Assembly: GCA_021151695.1 (NCBI GenBank)
Contig: JAGKWU010000009.1
Span: 243,042-307,041 of the forward strand
Direction of reading: 5' to 3'
Length of the DNA: 64,000 nt
Origin: Cellvibrionaceae bacterium
Lineage (GTDB): Bacteria > Pseudomonadota > Gammaproteobacteria > Pseudomonadales > Cellvibrionaceae
Shown here: positions 23,369-32,702 of the stretch, piece after piece
Position numbering within the stretch: the first letter of the stretch is position 1
How the letters are laid out: each line of letters opens with the position of its first letter
The notes under the pieces: model-generated
Seen by the model: the letters and a program-made list of their open reading frames with translations, nothing else
The model's database searches: none
What the model was told of the DNA's origin: nothing
Program-made: the position numbers and the translations under genes

Positions 23369-24682
23369 GTGTTTAAAAAATTTCTGTGTGTATTAGTGCT
23401 GCCCTTGGCACTTGCATCCTGTCATCAACCATCCAGCAAGCAAGCCGCTGCACCCACAAACGCTAAATCCGCTATTCCAAAAGTGACTTTGCAACAAGCA
23501 GATGGGCGCTTTCAAATTTTGCGCGATGGCCAGCCCTATTTTGTTAAAGGCGGTGGTGGTAGCGGCGACCTCTCACTGTTAAAAGCCTGCGGCGGTAACT
23601 CAGTCAGAACCTGGAGTACGGATAAGGCGGAAAAAACTCTTGCCGACGCCCAGCGCAATGGGCTTACGGTAATGCTGGGCTTGAGTATGGGTATCGAACG
23701 TCACGGCTTTAATTACAGTGATGCCGCGGCGGTCAAAGCCCAAAAAGAAATGATTCGCGCTGAGGTACTTAAGTATAAAGATCATCCGGCACTTCTGGCC
23801 TGGGGGCTTGGCAACGAATTGGATCTGTTCTATAAAAATACTGACGTATGGTACGCCGTGGAAGATCTCGCCAAAATGATTAAGGAGCTGGACCCCAATC
23901 ATTTGGTCACCACTGTGGTTGCAGGCATTAGCGCTGAAAAATTAGCGCTTATTAAAGCGCGCGTGCCCAGCATCGATTATTTGAGTATTAATATTTACGG
24001 TGGCCTCGAAACCCTGCCAAAAAGTCTGGCGGAGATGAAATGGAATGGTCCCTATATGGTGACTGAATGGGGCCCAACGGGTCACTGGGAAATCGCCAAA
24101 ACTGCCTGGGGTATTCCTATCGAACAAACGAGTACCGAAAAAGCCAAATCCTATCGTGAGAGATACGAAGGCGGCATCCTTGGTGCGCCCGGTCGCGCAT
24201 TAGGTTCCTACGCTTTTTTATGGGGACAAAAACAGGAGACAACACCTACCTGGTACGGTGTGTTTTTGGAATCGGGAGAAGCTACAGAAGTCGTAGATAG
24301 TTTGCAATTTTTATGGACAGGCAGTTGGCCAGAAAATCGCGCACCTTCAATTCGCACATTTTTACTGGATGGGAAAACCGCGGCGCAAAATATTTATCTT
24401 ATGCCAGGAAAAATCTACCCAGTTAAAGCAGATGTGGTCCAGCAGGATAATCAGACCTACTCAGTTCGATGGGAGGCACTACCAGAAAGCACGGATATTC
24501 GTGCTGGCGGCGATGCAGAAGCGCGTCCAAAAGCTGTTGAAAACATCATTGTGAAAGATGATGGCAAGGGTGGGATGGAATTCAAGGCACCCGCTACTCC
24601 AGGTGCCTATCGTTTATTTGTCTATGCAATAACGGACCACAAAAAAGCGGCAGTAGCCAATATTCCTTTTTATGTTCGTTAA
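23369..24682 (+). CDS. Lipoprotein with GH2-like TIM-barrel glycoside hydrolase domain
   Basis: A 437-residue protein starting at GTG with GAGG ten bases upstream. The signal peptide ends at LASC18. A TIM-barrel domain (about 40-310) starts with FQILRDGQPYFVKGGGG. It has the acid/base candidate E150 in LGNEL and the nucleophile candidate E233 in MVTEWGP, the positions expected for clan GH-A enzymes such as GH2. A C-terminal beta domain (about 330-437) follows. Outer-membrane anchoring is likely. The sugar substrate is unknown. Confidence 0.72.
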   Translation: MFKKFLCVLVLPLALASCHQPSSKQAAAPTNAKSAIPKVTLQQADGRFQILRDGQPYFVKGGGGSGDLSLLKACGGNSVRTWSTDKAEKTLADAQRNGLTVMLGLSMGIERHGFNYSDAAAVKAQKEMIRAEVLKYKDHPALLAWGLGNELDLFYKNTDVWYAVEDLAKMIKELDPNHLVTTVVAGISAEKLALIKARVPSIDYLSINIYGGLETLPKSLAEMKWNGPYMVTEWGPTGHWEIAKTAWGIPIEQTSTEKAKSYRERYEGGILGAPGRALGSYAFLWGQKQETTPTWYGVFLESGEATEVVDSLQFLWTGSWPENRAPSIRTFLLDGKTAAQNIYLMPGKIYPVKADVVQQDNQTYSVRWEALPESTDIRAGGDAEARPKAVENIIVKDDGKGGMEFKAPATPGAYRLFVYAITDHKKAAVANIPFYVR

Positions 24683-24724
24683 TCTGTTGGTTAACAACGA
24701 AAATGAACTGGTGGCGACTATTGA

Positions 24725-25471
24725 TCAGATGCCGCCACCCACATTTAAAATCGAACCTGTGACATAAGAGGCAGAATCAGATAACAACCATAAAATTGCC
24801 TCGGCAACTTCGTGCGGTTCACCGGCGCGCTTCATGGGAATTCTGGGGGCTACACGAGCGACTCTGTCCGGCTCACCGCCGGAAGCATGAATGTCCGTAT
24901 CGGTGATGCCCGGGCGCACAGCGTTGACGCGGATGGATTCCTCCGCAACCTCTTTGGCCAATCCCAACGTGAAAGTATCTATAGCGCCTTTAGTTGCGGC
25001 GTAATCAATATATTCGAAAGGGGAGCCTATGAGTGCTGCTATTGAGGAAACGTTGACTATAGCCCCGCCCTCACCGCCGCTGGAAATCGCCATGCGTTTA
25101 ATCGCTTCGCGGGCGCACAAAAAGCTGGCGACGACATTGACCGAGAATAGTTGTTGCAACTCGTCTGCTTGAACTTCGGTGATGCGCTTCTGACGCAATA
25201 TGCCAACGTTATTGACCAGTGCATCCAGGCGGCCGAAATAATGGTCAATACGATTGAATAGCGCGAGTATGTCCGCTTCGCGACTGAAATCAGCGCGCAC
25301 CGCCAATGCTTTTGCACCCAGATTTTGCAGTTTATCCGCTAACGCAGCGGCGACATCTTCCTGGCTTTGGTAGCTGAAGCAAACGTCGTAGCCGCGCTCG
25401 GCTGCCAGCAGGGCAGTGGCGGCGCCTATACCACGGCTGCCACCTGTAATGAGTACAACGGGTCTTGTCAT
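24725..25471 (-). CDS. Short-chain dehydrogenase/reductase
   Basis: A 248-residue classical SDR. It has the cofactor loop TGGSRGIG near the N-terminus, the NNVG motif, the catalytic serine in NVSSIAAL and the Tyr-x3-Lys in YAATKGA. The closing SYVTGSILNVGGG is typical of FabG/glucose-dehydrogenase-like members. The RADFSRE segment after strand 3 hints at NADP preference. The substrate is not predictable; it lies just upstream of coaD on the minus strand reading order coaD, SDR. Confidence 0.85.
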   Translation of the reverse strand: MTRPVVLITGGSRGIGAATALLAAERGYDVCFSYQSQEDVAAALADKLQNLGAKALAVRADFSREADILALFNRIDHYFGRLDALVNNVGILRQKRITEVQADELQQLFSVNVVASFLCAREAIKRMAISSGGEGGAIVNVSSIAALIGSPFEYIDYAATKGAIDTFTLGLAKEVAEESIRVNAVRPGITDTDIHASGGEPDRVARVAPRIPMKRAGEPHEVAEAILWLLSDSASYVTGSILNVGGGI

Positions 25472-25494
25472 ATCCTTATTACCTGTATAAATCG

Positions 25495-25974
25495 CTAGCG
25501 ATTAAATTTTTTCTTAAGCGCCGTTTCCACTGGTGCGGCGACAAATTGACTCACATCCCCCCCCAGCACGGCAATTTCGCGCACGATGGAGGATGAAATG
25601 TAAGAGAGATGCTCCGCCGGCGTGAGGAAGAGGCTTTCCATGGTGGGAGCCAGCGCGCGGTTCATATTGGCGAGTTGGAATTCATATTCAAAGTCAGACA
25701 CCGCGCGCAGGCCGCGCAGCACTGCCTGGGCTTGCTGCTGACGGACAAATTCCACCAGTAAAATATCGAAGCCGCAAACTTCTACATTGGGCAAGTGTGC
25801 CAACGTCTGGCGCGCGAGTTCTACTCGCTCTTCCAGGGTAAACAGAGGGTTCTTGCGATTGCTGGCCGCCACCGCCACAACGACCTTGTCAAACAGGCGG
25901 CAGGCGCGTTCGACCAAATCTATATGGCCATTGGTGATGGGATCGAAGGTGCCGGGATAAACCACTTTGCGCAT
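25495..25974 (-). CDS. coaD: Phosphopantetheine adenylyltransferase
   Basis: A 159-residue enzyme, the same length as E. coli CoaD, from the ATG of MRKVVYPGTFDPITNGH; an in-frame TTG four codons upstream is less likely. It adenylates 4'-phosphopantetheine in coenzyme A synthesis. The nucleotidyltransferase motif TFDPITNGHIDL, the RGLRAVSDFEYEFQLANMNR segment and the YISSSIVREIA segment are present. Confidence 0.96.
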   Translation of the reverse strand: MRKVVYPGTFDPITNGHIDLVERACRLFDKVVVAVAASNRKNPLFTLEERVELARQTLAHLPNVEVCGFDILLVEFVRQQQAQAVLRGLRAVSDFEYEFQLANMNRALAPTMESLFLTPAEHLSYISSSIVREIAVLGGDVSQFVAAPVETALKKKFNR

Positions 25975-26470
25975 GGGATGTCTCAAGGTTACTTATTTGA
26001 TGGCCATAGTAAACAAAATCGTTCGTGAGTACCAATGGCGGCCGCTTGGTAATGGGCTTGCGAGCGGTGGGAGTTAACTGTGTCTTGAGCACCTTGTCTA
26101 TCGATCCGTAGCCAGGCCATATATTCGGTCGGGTACTTAAGCGATATGGTCGTTAAAGTTACTTACTATAAAAGAGCAAAATATTCATGCAATTTGCCGG
26201 TGATGTTTTTTTAAAATGGAAATTAATAATTTTTTTTTTAGTTACTTAATTCACAAGAAAGCGAGGCGTACTCGCTTTGCGAGTTATGAGCATAAAAGTG
26301 CCGGGCGGCTATTCCTAAATAGTCCTAGTTTTGCAGGCATTGCTATCTAAATTGACAGCAAAATATTTTTTTTCTTATAAACTAAACATATTGACCTTAA
26401 ATATTTTTTTTGATTTTTGCGTCAAAAAAACCGGACGTGGGATGTAGATTTTTTTGGGAGGAGCCAGTCA
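25975..26470. other. AT-rich intergenic region before the CBM6 protein gene
   Basis: About 500 bases without a credible gene. It is markedly AT-rich with long T-runs (around 26228-26240, 26368-26378 and 26405-26413). GCGAG...CTCGC (around 26259-26273) forms a small hairpin. A strong GGGAGGAG ribosome site closes the region. The length suggests a regulated promoter but no operator was recognised. Confidence 0.5.
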
Positions 26471-28009
26471 ATGAAATCAAGAAATTCGACGAGATTAGGC
26501 GAGATATTGGTCGATAAGGGACTTATTACGGAACAGCAATTGGATACAGCGATCCAATTGCAAAATCATCGTCGCAAACTTGCTGCTTCCGATAATTTGC
26601 AAGGCGCTACCTCGCTGGGTGAAATTCTGATCGAGCTGGGTTTTATCGATCGCCTGCAATTGCGCCGCGGCCTGAACTGGCAATTGGTATTGCGCAAAAT
26701 GACATTGGCTATGGCGATAGTAGCGCCCTTTATGTCAATGGGTGCGGCAGCGGCCAGCTCCTCCAGTTCCAGCTCCAGCTCTAGTTCCAGCGCAAGTGCG
26801 CGTACATTGCCGACTACCATTCAAGCTGAAGATTACAGCACCATGAGCGGTGTGCAGCTCCAGGCTACTACGGATGACGGTGGCGGCAGCAATGTGGGCT
26901 ATATAGATACCAATGATTGGATGTCTTATAAAAACCTGACCGTCAACATCCCCGCAGCAGGCACTTACACATTTACGTATAGAGTGGCGAGCCCCGGTGG
27001 CGGCGGTAGTTTCGTATTGAAGGAAGCGGACACAGGTGTTGTGTATGACACGGTTGCAGTGCCTAATACAGGTGGTTTCCAAACCTGGACTAATGTAACG
27101 CGTACGGTAAATTTAACGGCAGGCGTACATTCGTTTTTAATTTCCATAGCGGCGCGCGGCACAGGTTTTAATCTTAACTGGTTCAACATTGCCGGGGCGG
27201 GCGATACATTACCAGTTACTGTCCAGGCAGAAGATTACACCACCATGAGCGGTGTGCAGACACAAGCCACTACTGATATAGGCGGCGGTTTTAATGTCGG
27301 CTATATAGATACCGGCGATTGGATGTCTTACTCCAACAAAAATATTTTTATTCCTGCAACGGGCAATTACAAAGTGACCTATCGTGTTGCCAGCCCCGGT
27401 GGGGGTGCTTCGTTTGCACTGAAGGATGCAGTGAGTAACGTCAAATACGATACAGTCGCGGTGCCCAATACCGGTGGATTCCAGAACTGGATCAACGTCG
27501 AGCACATAGTAACGCTGGCTGGTGGTACTCACTCATTTTCGATTGCCGATATAGTGCGCGGTACAGGCGTCAATATTAATTGGTTTAAAATCGAGCCGCT
27601 GAGCACCAGCAGTTCTTCCTCTTCGAGCTCTTCCAGTACCTCATCTGCTCCGAGTACGACCAGTTCTGTTTCTTCCGCTACTACATCCAGCGCGGCCTCG
27701 AGTGCATCGTCTACCTCCTCTACGGCGGCGAGCGAGTTCAATGTCGTCAGTGCGGCCGGACCTATTGGGCTGAGCTGGCTGGTACCCAACAAGCGCGAAA
27801 ATGGCGAAGCCCTGGATATTACCGAATTGGCGGGTTATGAGTTGCGTTATCGCAAGGATACGGACGAAGACTTTGTCTATGTGACGATCAATGATCCCTG
27901 GACCAATACCTACAACTTCCCTTATCTAACAGGCAATTACATATTCCAGGTAGCGACCTTCGATAAAAATGGTGTCTACAGTAATTTTATTAACCTGACA
28001 CCGAAATAA
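26471..28009 (+). CDS. MshEN-like N-terminus joined to exported tandem CBM6 modules with polyserine linkers
   Basis: A 512-residue protein; the ATG has GGAGG eight bases upstream. Residues 8-31 (RLGEIL...GLI...L...Q) fit the MshEN c-di-GMP-binding motif exactly. Residues 48-71 (SLGEIL...GFI...L...Q) are a near second copy, but the spacer is 16 residues instead of about five. Residues 77-95 are hydrophobic after R75-K76 and end MGAAAA, so they are a signal anchor or a long signal peptide. Then come polyserine (about 96-108), CBM6 1 (about 113-237), CBM6 2 (about 243-373, internal duplication with QAEDY and GYIDT), a Ser/Thr linker (about 377-425) and a fibronectin-III-like end. No catalytic domain is seen. 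It likely binds polysaccharide at the cell surface. Confidence 0.75.
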   Translation: MKSRNSTRLGEILVDKGLITEQQLDTAIQLQNHRRKLAASDNLQGATSLGEILIELGFIDRLQLRRGLNWQLVLRKMTLAMAIVAPFMSMGAAAASSSSSSSSSSSSASARTLPTTIQAEDYSTMSGVQLQATTDDGGGSNVGYIDTNDWMSYKNLTVNIPAAGTYTFTYRVASPGGGGSFVLKEADTGVVYDTVAVPNTGGFQTWTNVTRTVNLTAGVHSFLISIAARGTGFNLNWFNIAGAGDTLPVTVQAEDYTTMSGVQTQATTDIGGGFNVGYIDTGDWMSYSNKNIFIPATGNYKVTYRVASPGGGASFALKDAVSNVKYDTVAVPNTGGFQNWINVEHIVTLAGGTHSFSIADIVRGTGVNINWFKIEPLSTSSSSSSSSSSTSSAPSTTSSVSSATTSSAASSASSTSSTAASEFNVVSAAGPIGLSWLVPNKRENGEALDITELAGYELRYRKDTDEDFVYVTINDPWTNTYNFPYLTGNYIFQVATFDKNGVYSNFINLTPK

Positions 28010-28010
28010 A

Positions 28011-28643
28011 TTATTGTTCGCGATAAAACAATTTGTAGCTGACGGCTCCGGTTGTTTTATCGCGATGCAATTGCCAATTAATGGGGGTGTGATATTCGCT
28101 GTCGCGCCCGGCCTCTATATAAATAGTTGCATCCTCTGCCAGCCAGTTGCCTGCTTCCAGCGCATCTATGACGGCTTGCCATAAATTTAATGCGAAAGGC
28201 GGATCAATAAAAACGATGTGGTAAGGCGCCTCTTGATTGCCTTGGTGCAGCCAGCCAAGTGCGTCGCGCTGCAGCACGCGTCCAGCTTCACTGCGGCCCT
28301 CTTCTTTATCCAATAACGCGAGATTGGCTTTGAGTTGCAGGGCGGCTTTGCTGTCCTGTTCAACCAGTACGCTGGTGACTGCCCCGCGCGATAAAGCTTC
28401 TATGCCCAATGCTCCCGATCCTGCAAACAAATCCAGGCAACGGGCGCCCTGAATTTCCGGTGCTAACCAATTGAACAAAGTTTCGCGAATACGGTCTCCC
28501 GTGGGGCGCAATCCGTCTATGTCTGGAAACTGCAGCTTGCGGCCGCGCCAAACACCCCCAATGATGCGCAAATGCCCCAATCCCTTATTGCTGGTGCTGG
28601 AGGTTTTGCCGGTTGGCAACGTTGTTTTGGGCGCGGGTTTCAC
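28011..28643 (-). CDS. rsmD: 16S rRNA (guanine966-N2)-methyltransferase RsmD
   Basis: About 210 residues. Motifs are LRIIGGVWRGRKLQFPD, the SAM site DLFAGSGALGIEALSRGA and the catalytic FIDPPF. It methylates G966 of 16S rRNA. The start is uncertain: a TTG gives seven more residues but no ribosome site, whereas the GTG chosen here has GAG nine bases upstream. It is divergent from ftsY, the normal gammaproteobacterial arrangement. Confidence 0.92.
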   Translation of the reverse strand: MKPAPKTTLPTGKTSSTSNKGLGHLRIIGGVWRGRKLQFPDIDGLRPTGDRIRETLFNWLAPEIQGARCLDLFAGSGALGIEALSRGAVTSVLVEQDSKAALQLKANLALLDKEEGRSEAGRVLQRDALGWLHQGNQEAPYHIVFIDPPFALNLWQAVIDALEAGNWLAEDATIYIEAGRDSEYHTPINWQLHRDKTTGAVSYKLFYREQ

Positions 28644-28711
28644 GGGGTAATTCTCAAATTGCAAAAAAGAAATGGTAGGATAACGGTTTTTTAGCGAAGC
28701 CGATAAGCATT

Positions 28712-29812
28712 ATGTTTTCCAAGTTTTTCAAGAAGTCTGAGCCCAAAACTGCAGAACCAACGGCACCTGTGGCCGATCTGGCCCCCACTGTTGATCCTGC
28801 CCCGGTTGTCACCAGCCCTGCTCATGCCTCCCCGGAAGCCGCTTCGGTTGTCGCTGATGCCGCCAGCGAGCCCGCCAAAAAACTCGGTTTCTTCGCCCGT
28901 ATCAAAGAAGGCTTAAAGCGTACCAGCAGCAATTTTGCCGAGGGCTTGGGCAGCCTGATCCTCGGTCGCAAAACTATCGACGATGAGCTGTTTGAAGAGC
29001 TTGAATCCCAGCTGCTGGTTGCCGACGTTGGCTTGGAGGCTACCAGCGAAATTATCGACAACCTCACCAAGGCCGTCGCGCGCAAGCAATTGGCGGATGG
29101 CGATGCCCTTTACAAAGCATTGCGCGAGCAGTTGACCGATCTGCTGCGTCCAGTGGAGAAGCCACTGGTGATCGACGGCAGCAAGAAACCTTATGTGATC
29201 CTGGTGGTGGGTGTAAACGGCGTGGGTAAAACCACCACTATTGGCAAGCTGGCCAAGCGCCTGCAAAACGAAGGCAAGAAGGTCATGTTGGCGGCGGGTG
29301 ATACCTTCCGCGCTGCTGCTGTTGAGCAATTGCAAATCTGGGGCGAGCGCAATCAGGTGCCTGTCATTGCCCAACACACAGGCGCCGATTCGGCCTCGGT
29401 TATCTACGATGCTCTGCAAGCTGCCCAATCGCGCGGTATTGATGTGATCATCGCTGACACTGCCGGTCGCCTGCACAACAAAAATCATTTGATGGATGAG
29501 CTGGCCAAGGTCAAGCGCGTTATGTCCAAACTGGATGCCTCCGCTCCCGACGAAGTGTTGTTGGTGCTGGATGCGGGCACTGGCCAGAATGCGGTTAACC
29601 AGGCGCAACAATTTATCGAAGCCGCTGGTGTTACTGGCATAGCCCTGACCAAGCTGGATGGCACAGCCAAGGGCGGTGTGATTTTCGCGCTCAGCAAAAA
29701 ATTTAGCTTGCCAGTGCGCTTTATCGGCGTGGGTGAAGGTATAGATGATCTCCAGCCCTTCGCCGCCGAGCCCTTTATTGAAGCGCTATTTACCCCGTCA
29801 ATCGAGGCTTGA
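28712..29812 (+). CDS. ftsY: Signal recognition particle receptor FtsY
   Basis: A 366-residue GTPase that receives ribosome-SRP complexes at the inner membrane. A short variable acidic/Ala-rich A region (about 1-65) precedes the N domain (KEGLKRTSSNFAEGLGSL) and the G domain with GVNGVGKTTTIGKLA, DTFRAAAVEQL, ADTAGRLHNKNHLMDEL and TKLDGTAKGG. It heads the ftsY-ftsE-ftsX series. Confidence 0.97.
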   Translation: MFSKFFKKSEPKTAEPTAPVADLAPTVDPAPVVTSPAHASPEAASVVADAASEPAKKLGFFARIKEGLKRTSSNFAEGLGSLILGRKTIDDELFEELESQLLVADVGLEATSEIIDNLTKAVARKQLADGDALYKALREQLTDLLRPVEKPLVIDGSKKPYVILVVGVNGVGKTTTIGKLAKRLQNEGKKVMLAAGDTFRAAAVEQLQIWGERNQVPVIAQHTGADSASVIYDALQAAQSRGIDVIIADTAGRLHNKNHLMDELAKVKRVMSKLDASAPDEVLLVLDAGTGQNAVNQAQQFIEAAGVTGIALTKLDGTAKGGVIFALSKKFSLPVRFIGVGEGIDDLQPFAAEPFIEALFTPSIEA

Positions 29813-29853
29813 TCGCCCCGTCACTATAACGACAACCGCTAAAAGGAGTGGGA

Positions 29854-30522
29854 GTGATACGTTTCGACAACGTCAGCAAGCGTTACGACAATGGCTTTGA
29901 AGCGCTGTCGCGCATCAGTTTTGAAGTGGAAGCGGGTGAAATGCTGTTTTTGACTGGCCACTCAGGTGCCGGCAAAAGCACCTTGATGAAGCTCATCATG
30001 CAAATGGAGCGTCCCAGCGGTGGCCAGATCACTGTTGGTGGCCAGTTGCTCAACCGCATGTCAAATCGTGAAATCCCCTACTATCGCCGCAACATAGGCG
30101 TGGTTTTCCAGAATCATCAGCTACTGTTTGATCGCAGCGTTTTCGATAACGTTGCCCTGCCACTGCAGATTGCCGGTTTGCCTCCGCAGGAAATTGGCCG
30201 TCGTGTGCGCGCCGCCCTGGATAAAGTCAGTTTGCTGGAAAAGGAGCGGCTCAATCCCATAGTGCTTTCCGGCGGTGAGCAGCAGCGCGTCGGTATTGCG
30301 CGTGCGGTTGTTAACAAGCCCAGCATGCTGCTGGCGGACGAGCCCACCGGTAACCTCGACCCGGAACTGTCAGAAGAAATAATGACTCTGTTTCGCCAGT
30401 TCAACGAGGTGGGCGTCACTATCCTGATTGCCAGCCATGATGTGGAGCTGCTCAAGCGTATGAACAAGCGCATTCTCGGCTTGGTAGAAGGCAAACTTGT
30501 ACACGATGGAGTTCTCTGGTGA
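29854..30522 (+). CDS. ftsE: Cell-division ABC ATPase FtsE
   Basis: 222 residues from the GTG that gives MIRFDNVSKRYDNG; AAGGAG lies five bases upstream, and the earlier in-frame GTG overlaps that ribosome site, so it is not the start. Walker A GHSGAGKS, signature LSGGEQQR and Walker B LLADEPTGNLD are complete. With FtsX it activates septal peptidoglycan hydrolases. It overlaps ftsX by four bases (GTGA). Confidence 0.96.
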   Translation: MIRFDNVSKRYDNGFEALSRISFEVEAGEMLFLTGHSGAGKSTLMKLIMQMERPSGGQITVGGQLLNRMSNREIPYYRRNIGVVFQNHQLLFDRSVFDNVALPLQIAGLPPQEIGRRVRAALDKVSLLEKERLNPIVLSGGEQQRVGIARAVVNKPSMLLADEPTGNLDPELSEEIMTLFRQFNEVGVTILIASHDVELLKRMNKRILGLVEGKLVHDGVLW

Positions 30523-31595
30523 AATCAAAACGCCCCTCGGTAACTCAAAACCGTACACGTCCGTCCACAGGCGCAACGCGCGGAGCCAGCGCGACCCGAC
30601 GCCCGTCGCCAAGACCTGAACCTGAACCGGTCTCTCGCCAGCACGGCGCGGTCCAGAGCAAGGTTGGCTTTGCCGACAAACTGGATTCCTGGGTGTCCCA
30701 TCACAGCACGTCGGCGATCGACAGCCTGGTGCGTTTATTTGAATCGCCCTTCCAGAGCCTTATGACATGGCTGGTGATAGCCATAGCCGTAGCCTTGCCA
30801 GCAGCGCTCTATATCGCCTTCGCCAATGGCCAACAGCTGGGCGAAACCTGGGAGGGCTCCAGCCAGATTTCGGTTTTCCTGCGGCCCGAAACCACGGATA
30901 ACAAAGCGGAAGAGCTGCGCTCCAAGCTGGCCGCCCGCGCGGATATCGCCAGGGTGGTCTATGTATCACCTGCCCAGGGCCTGGCTGAGTTTCGCGCCCA
31001 ATCCGGCCTGGGCGAAGTCGTGGACAGCCTGGAAAAGAATCCTCTGCCGGGCACTCTGTTAGTTACTCCTCGCTTGCAAAACGCCAGTGACACCGCCATT
31101 ACCTCGCTGGAGCAAATACTGGTGGCCGATCCGGCGGTGGCGGATGTACGTCTGGATATGCAATGGGTGAAGCGCCTCCAGCAATTTATGATGTTGGGCA
31201 AAAAAGTCGTCTTCGGCCTGGGCGGCTTGCTGGCGCTTGGGGTGTTGCTGGTAATTGGCAATACCATCCGCCTGTCTATCGAAAATCGCCGCGACGAAAT
31301 ACTGGTGATCAAATTGGTGGGCGGCACAGATGCCTATGTGGCGCGCCCTTTCCTCTATACCGGCCTCTGGTACGGCATAGGCGGTGGCCTGCTGGCGTTG
31401 CTGCTGCTGGGCGCAGGTTTTATCTGGGTTTCTGCCACGGTTGACCAGCTGGCGGCGCTCTACCAAAGTAATTTTCACCTGCAAGGGCTGGGATTGTTTG
31501 GCAGTATGCAGCTGGTGTTACTGGCGGGTTTGACCGGTTTGTTGGGGGCCTGGATAGCATTGGTGCGTCATTTACACCTGATCCAGCCACGGTAA
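30519..31595 (+). CDS. ftsX: Cell-division membrane protein FtsX
   Basis: A 358-residue protein beginning at GTG inside the ftsE stop. A basic, Ser/Pro-rich cytoplasmic N-terminus of about 60 residues precedes the first membrane span (MTWLVIAIAVALPAALYIA). A periplasmic domain of about 130 residues follows, then three C-terminal spans of the FtsX/MacB permease type. It transmits FtsE ATPase cycles to periplasmic amidase activators. Confidence 0.95.
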   Translation: MKSKRPSVTQNRTRPSTGATRGASATRRPSPRPEPEPVSRQHGAVQSKVGFADKLDSWVSHHSTSAIDSLVRLFESPFQSLMTWLVIAIAVALPAALYIAFANGQQLGETWEGSSQISVFLRPETTDNKAEELRSKLAARADIARVVYVSPAQGLAEFRAQSGLGEVVDSLEKNPLPGTLLVTPRLQNASDTAITSLEQILVADPAVADVRLDMQWVKRLQQFMMLGKKVVFGLGGLLALGVLLVIGNTIRLSIENRRDEILVIKLVGGTDAYVARPFLYTGLWYGIGGGLLALLLLGAGFIWVSATVDQLAALYQSNFHLQGLGLFGSMQLVLLAGLTGLLGAWIALVRHLHLIQPR

Positions 31596-31656
31596 TGCCG
31601 GCGAATTGGCCAGTCTGAAGCCTGGCGGCAGCAAAACTATGACAAGGATCACTTGT

Positions 31657-31698
31657 GAAACTTTTTGCTGCGTAGCACTCTAAAAACACAAGTGCTAC
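31657..31698 (+). promoter_or_regulatory. Candidate envelope-stress (sigma-E-like) promoter and inverted repeat before rpoH
   Basis: GAAACTT (31657-31663), a 15-base spacer and TCTAAA (31679-31684) resemble an extracytoplasmic-function sigma-E promoter, which is known for rpoH in enterics. GTAGCACT (31672-31679) and AGTGCTAC (31691-31698) form a perfect 8-base inverted repeat across the presumed start site. Both readings are tentative. Confidence 0.35.
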
Positions 31699-31748
31699 AC
31701 TCGGGCACGTTTAGATTTAACTGAAATGATATTTCGCGGAGATAACTG

Positions 31749-32609
31749 ATGAACCCAAGCACAAGTCTGCAACCCGTCGGCGTACTCGCCCCCGGCGCAA
31801 ACCTGAACGCCTATGTTCAAGCTGTCAGCAGCTTTTCAATTCTTTCTGTGGAAGAAGAACAAAAACTGGCCAATGACCTCTACTTCAACGGCAACCTCGA
31901 CGCCGCGCGCAAGCTGGTAATGGCTCACCTGCGCTTCGTTGTACACATCGCCCGCTCCTACAATGGCTACGGCCTGCCGCTGGGCGACTTGGTGCAAGAG
32001 GGCAATGTAGGCCTGATGAAAGCGGTAAAACGCTTTAATCCCGAAAAAGGTGTGCGTCTGGTCTCCTTTGCGGTGCACTGGATCAAAGCCGAAATTCACG
32101 AATTTATCCTCAAAAACTGGCGTATCGTCAAAATCGCCACCACCAAGGCCCAGCGTAAGCTGTTCTTCAACCTGCGCGGTGCCAAAAAGCGTCTGGCTTG
32201 GTTGAGCAACGACGAAGCGGCAGCGGTAGCGGCGGATTTGGGTGTAGAAGTTAAGCAAGTGCGCGAAATGGAAGGCCGTCTGGCCTCCTACGATGCTGGT
32301 TTTGATGCTAGTGAAGACGATGACGATGAAAGCTATGTAGCGCCAGCGCACTACCTCGAAGACAACCGCTACGACCCAGCGGTGCGTTTGGAAGAGGCTA
32401 ACTGGGAAGAGTCCAATGTAAATGGTTTGGAAGCGGCCATGCAAAAGCTCGATGATCGCAGCCGCACCATATTGCAACGCCGCTGGTTGAACGACGATAA
32501 AGCGACCCTGCATGATCTGGCTGACGAATATGGTGTATCTGCTGAGCGTATCCGCCAGTTAGAGAAAAACGCCATGAATAAAGTCAAAGCTATGATGATG
32601 GAAGCCTGA
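31749..32609 (+). CDS. rpoH: Heat-shock sigma factor RpoH (sigma-32)
   Basis: A 286-residue sigma factor. Region 2 reads ARKLVMAHLRFVVHIARSYNGYGLPLGDLVQEGNVGLMKAVKRFNPEKG, followed by the -10-reading VSFAVHWIKAEI. The RpoH box QRKLFFNLR is intact. Region 4.2 ends in ADEYGVSAERIRQLEKNAMNKVK. It directs transcription of chaperones and proteases. It follows ftsX as in pseudomonads, with its own promoter region of about 150 bases. Confidence 0.97.
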   Translation: MNPSTSLQPVGVLAPGANLNAYVQAVSSFSILSVEEEQKLANDLYFNGNLDAARKLVMAHLRFVVHIARSYNGYGLPLGDLVQEGNVGLMKAVKRFNPEKGVRLVSFAVHWIKAEIHEFILKNWRIVKIATTKAQRKLFFNLRGAKKRLAWLSNDEAAAVAADLGVEVKQVREMEGRLASYDAGFDASEDDDDESYVAPAHYLEDNRYDPAVRLEEANWEESNVNGLEAAMQKLDDRSRTILQRRWLNDDKATLHDLADEYGVSAERIRQLEKNAMNKVKAMMMEA

Positions 32610-32630
32610 TAACTAACTGATTCTGCTGCA

Positions 32631-32659
32631 AAAAGCCGCGCCAAAAGCGCGGCTTTTTT
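32631..32659 (+). terminator. Rho-independent terminator after rpoH
   Basis: GCCGCGC-CAAAA-GCGCGGC followed by six T, 22 bases after the rpoH stop. Confidence 0.93.
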
Positions 32660-32702
32660 ATTTTCGGATGGCTGCTAATCACATTGGATTCCCTGCAAAA
32701 CT

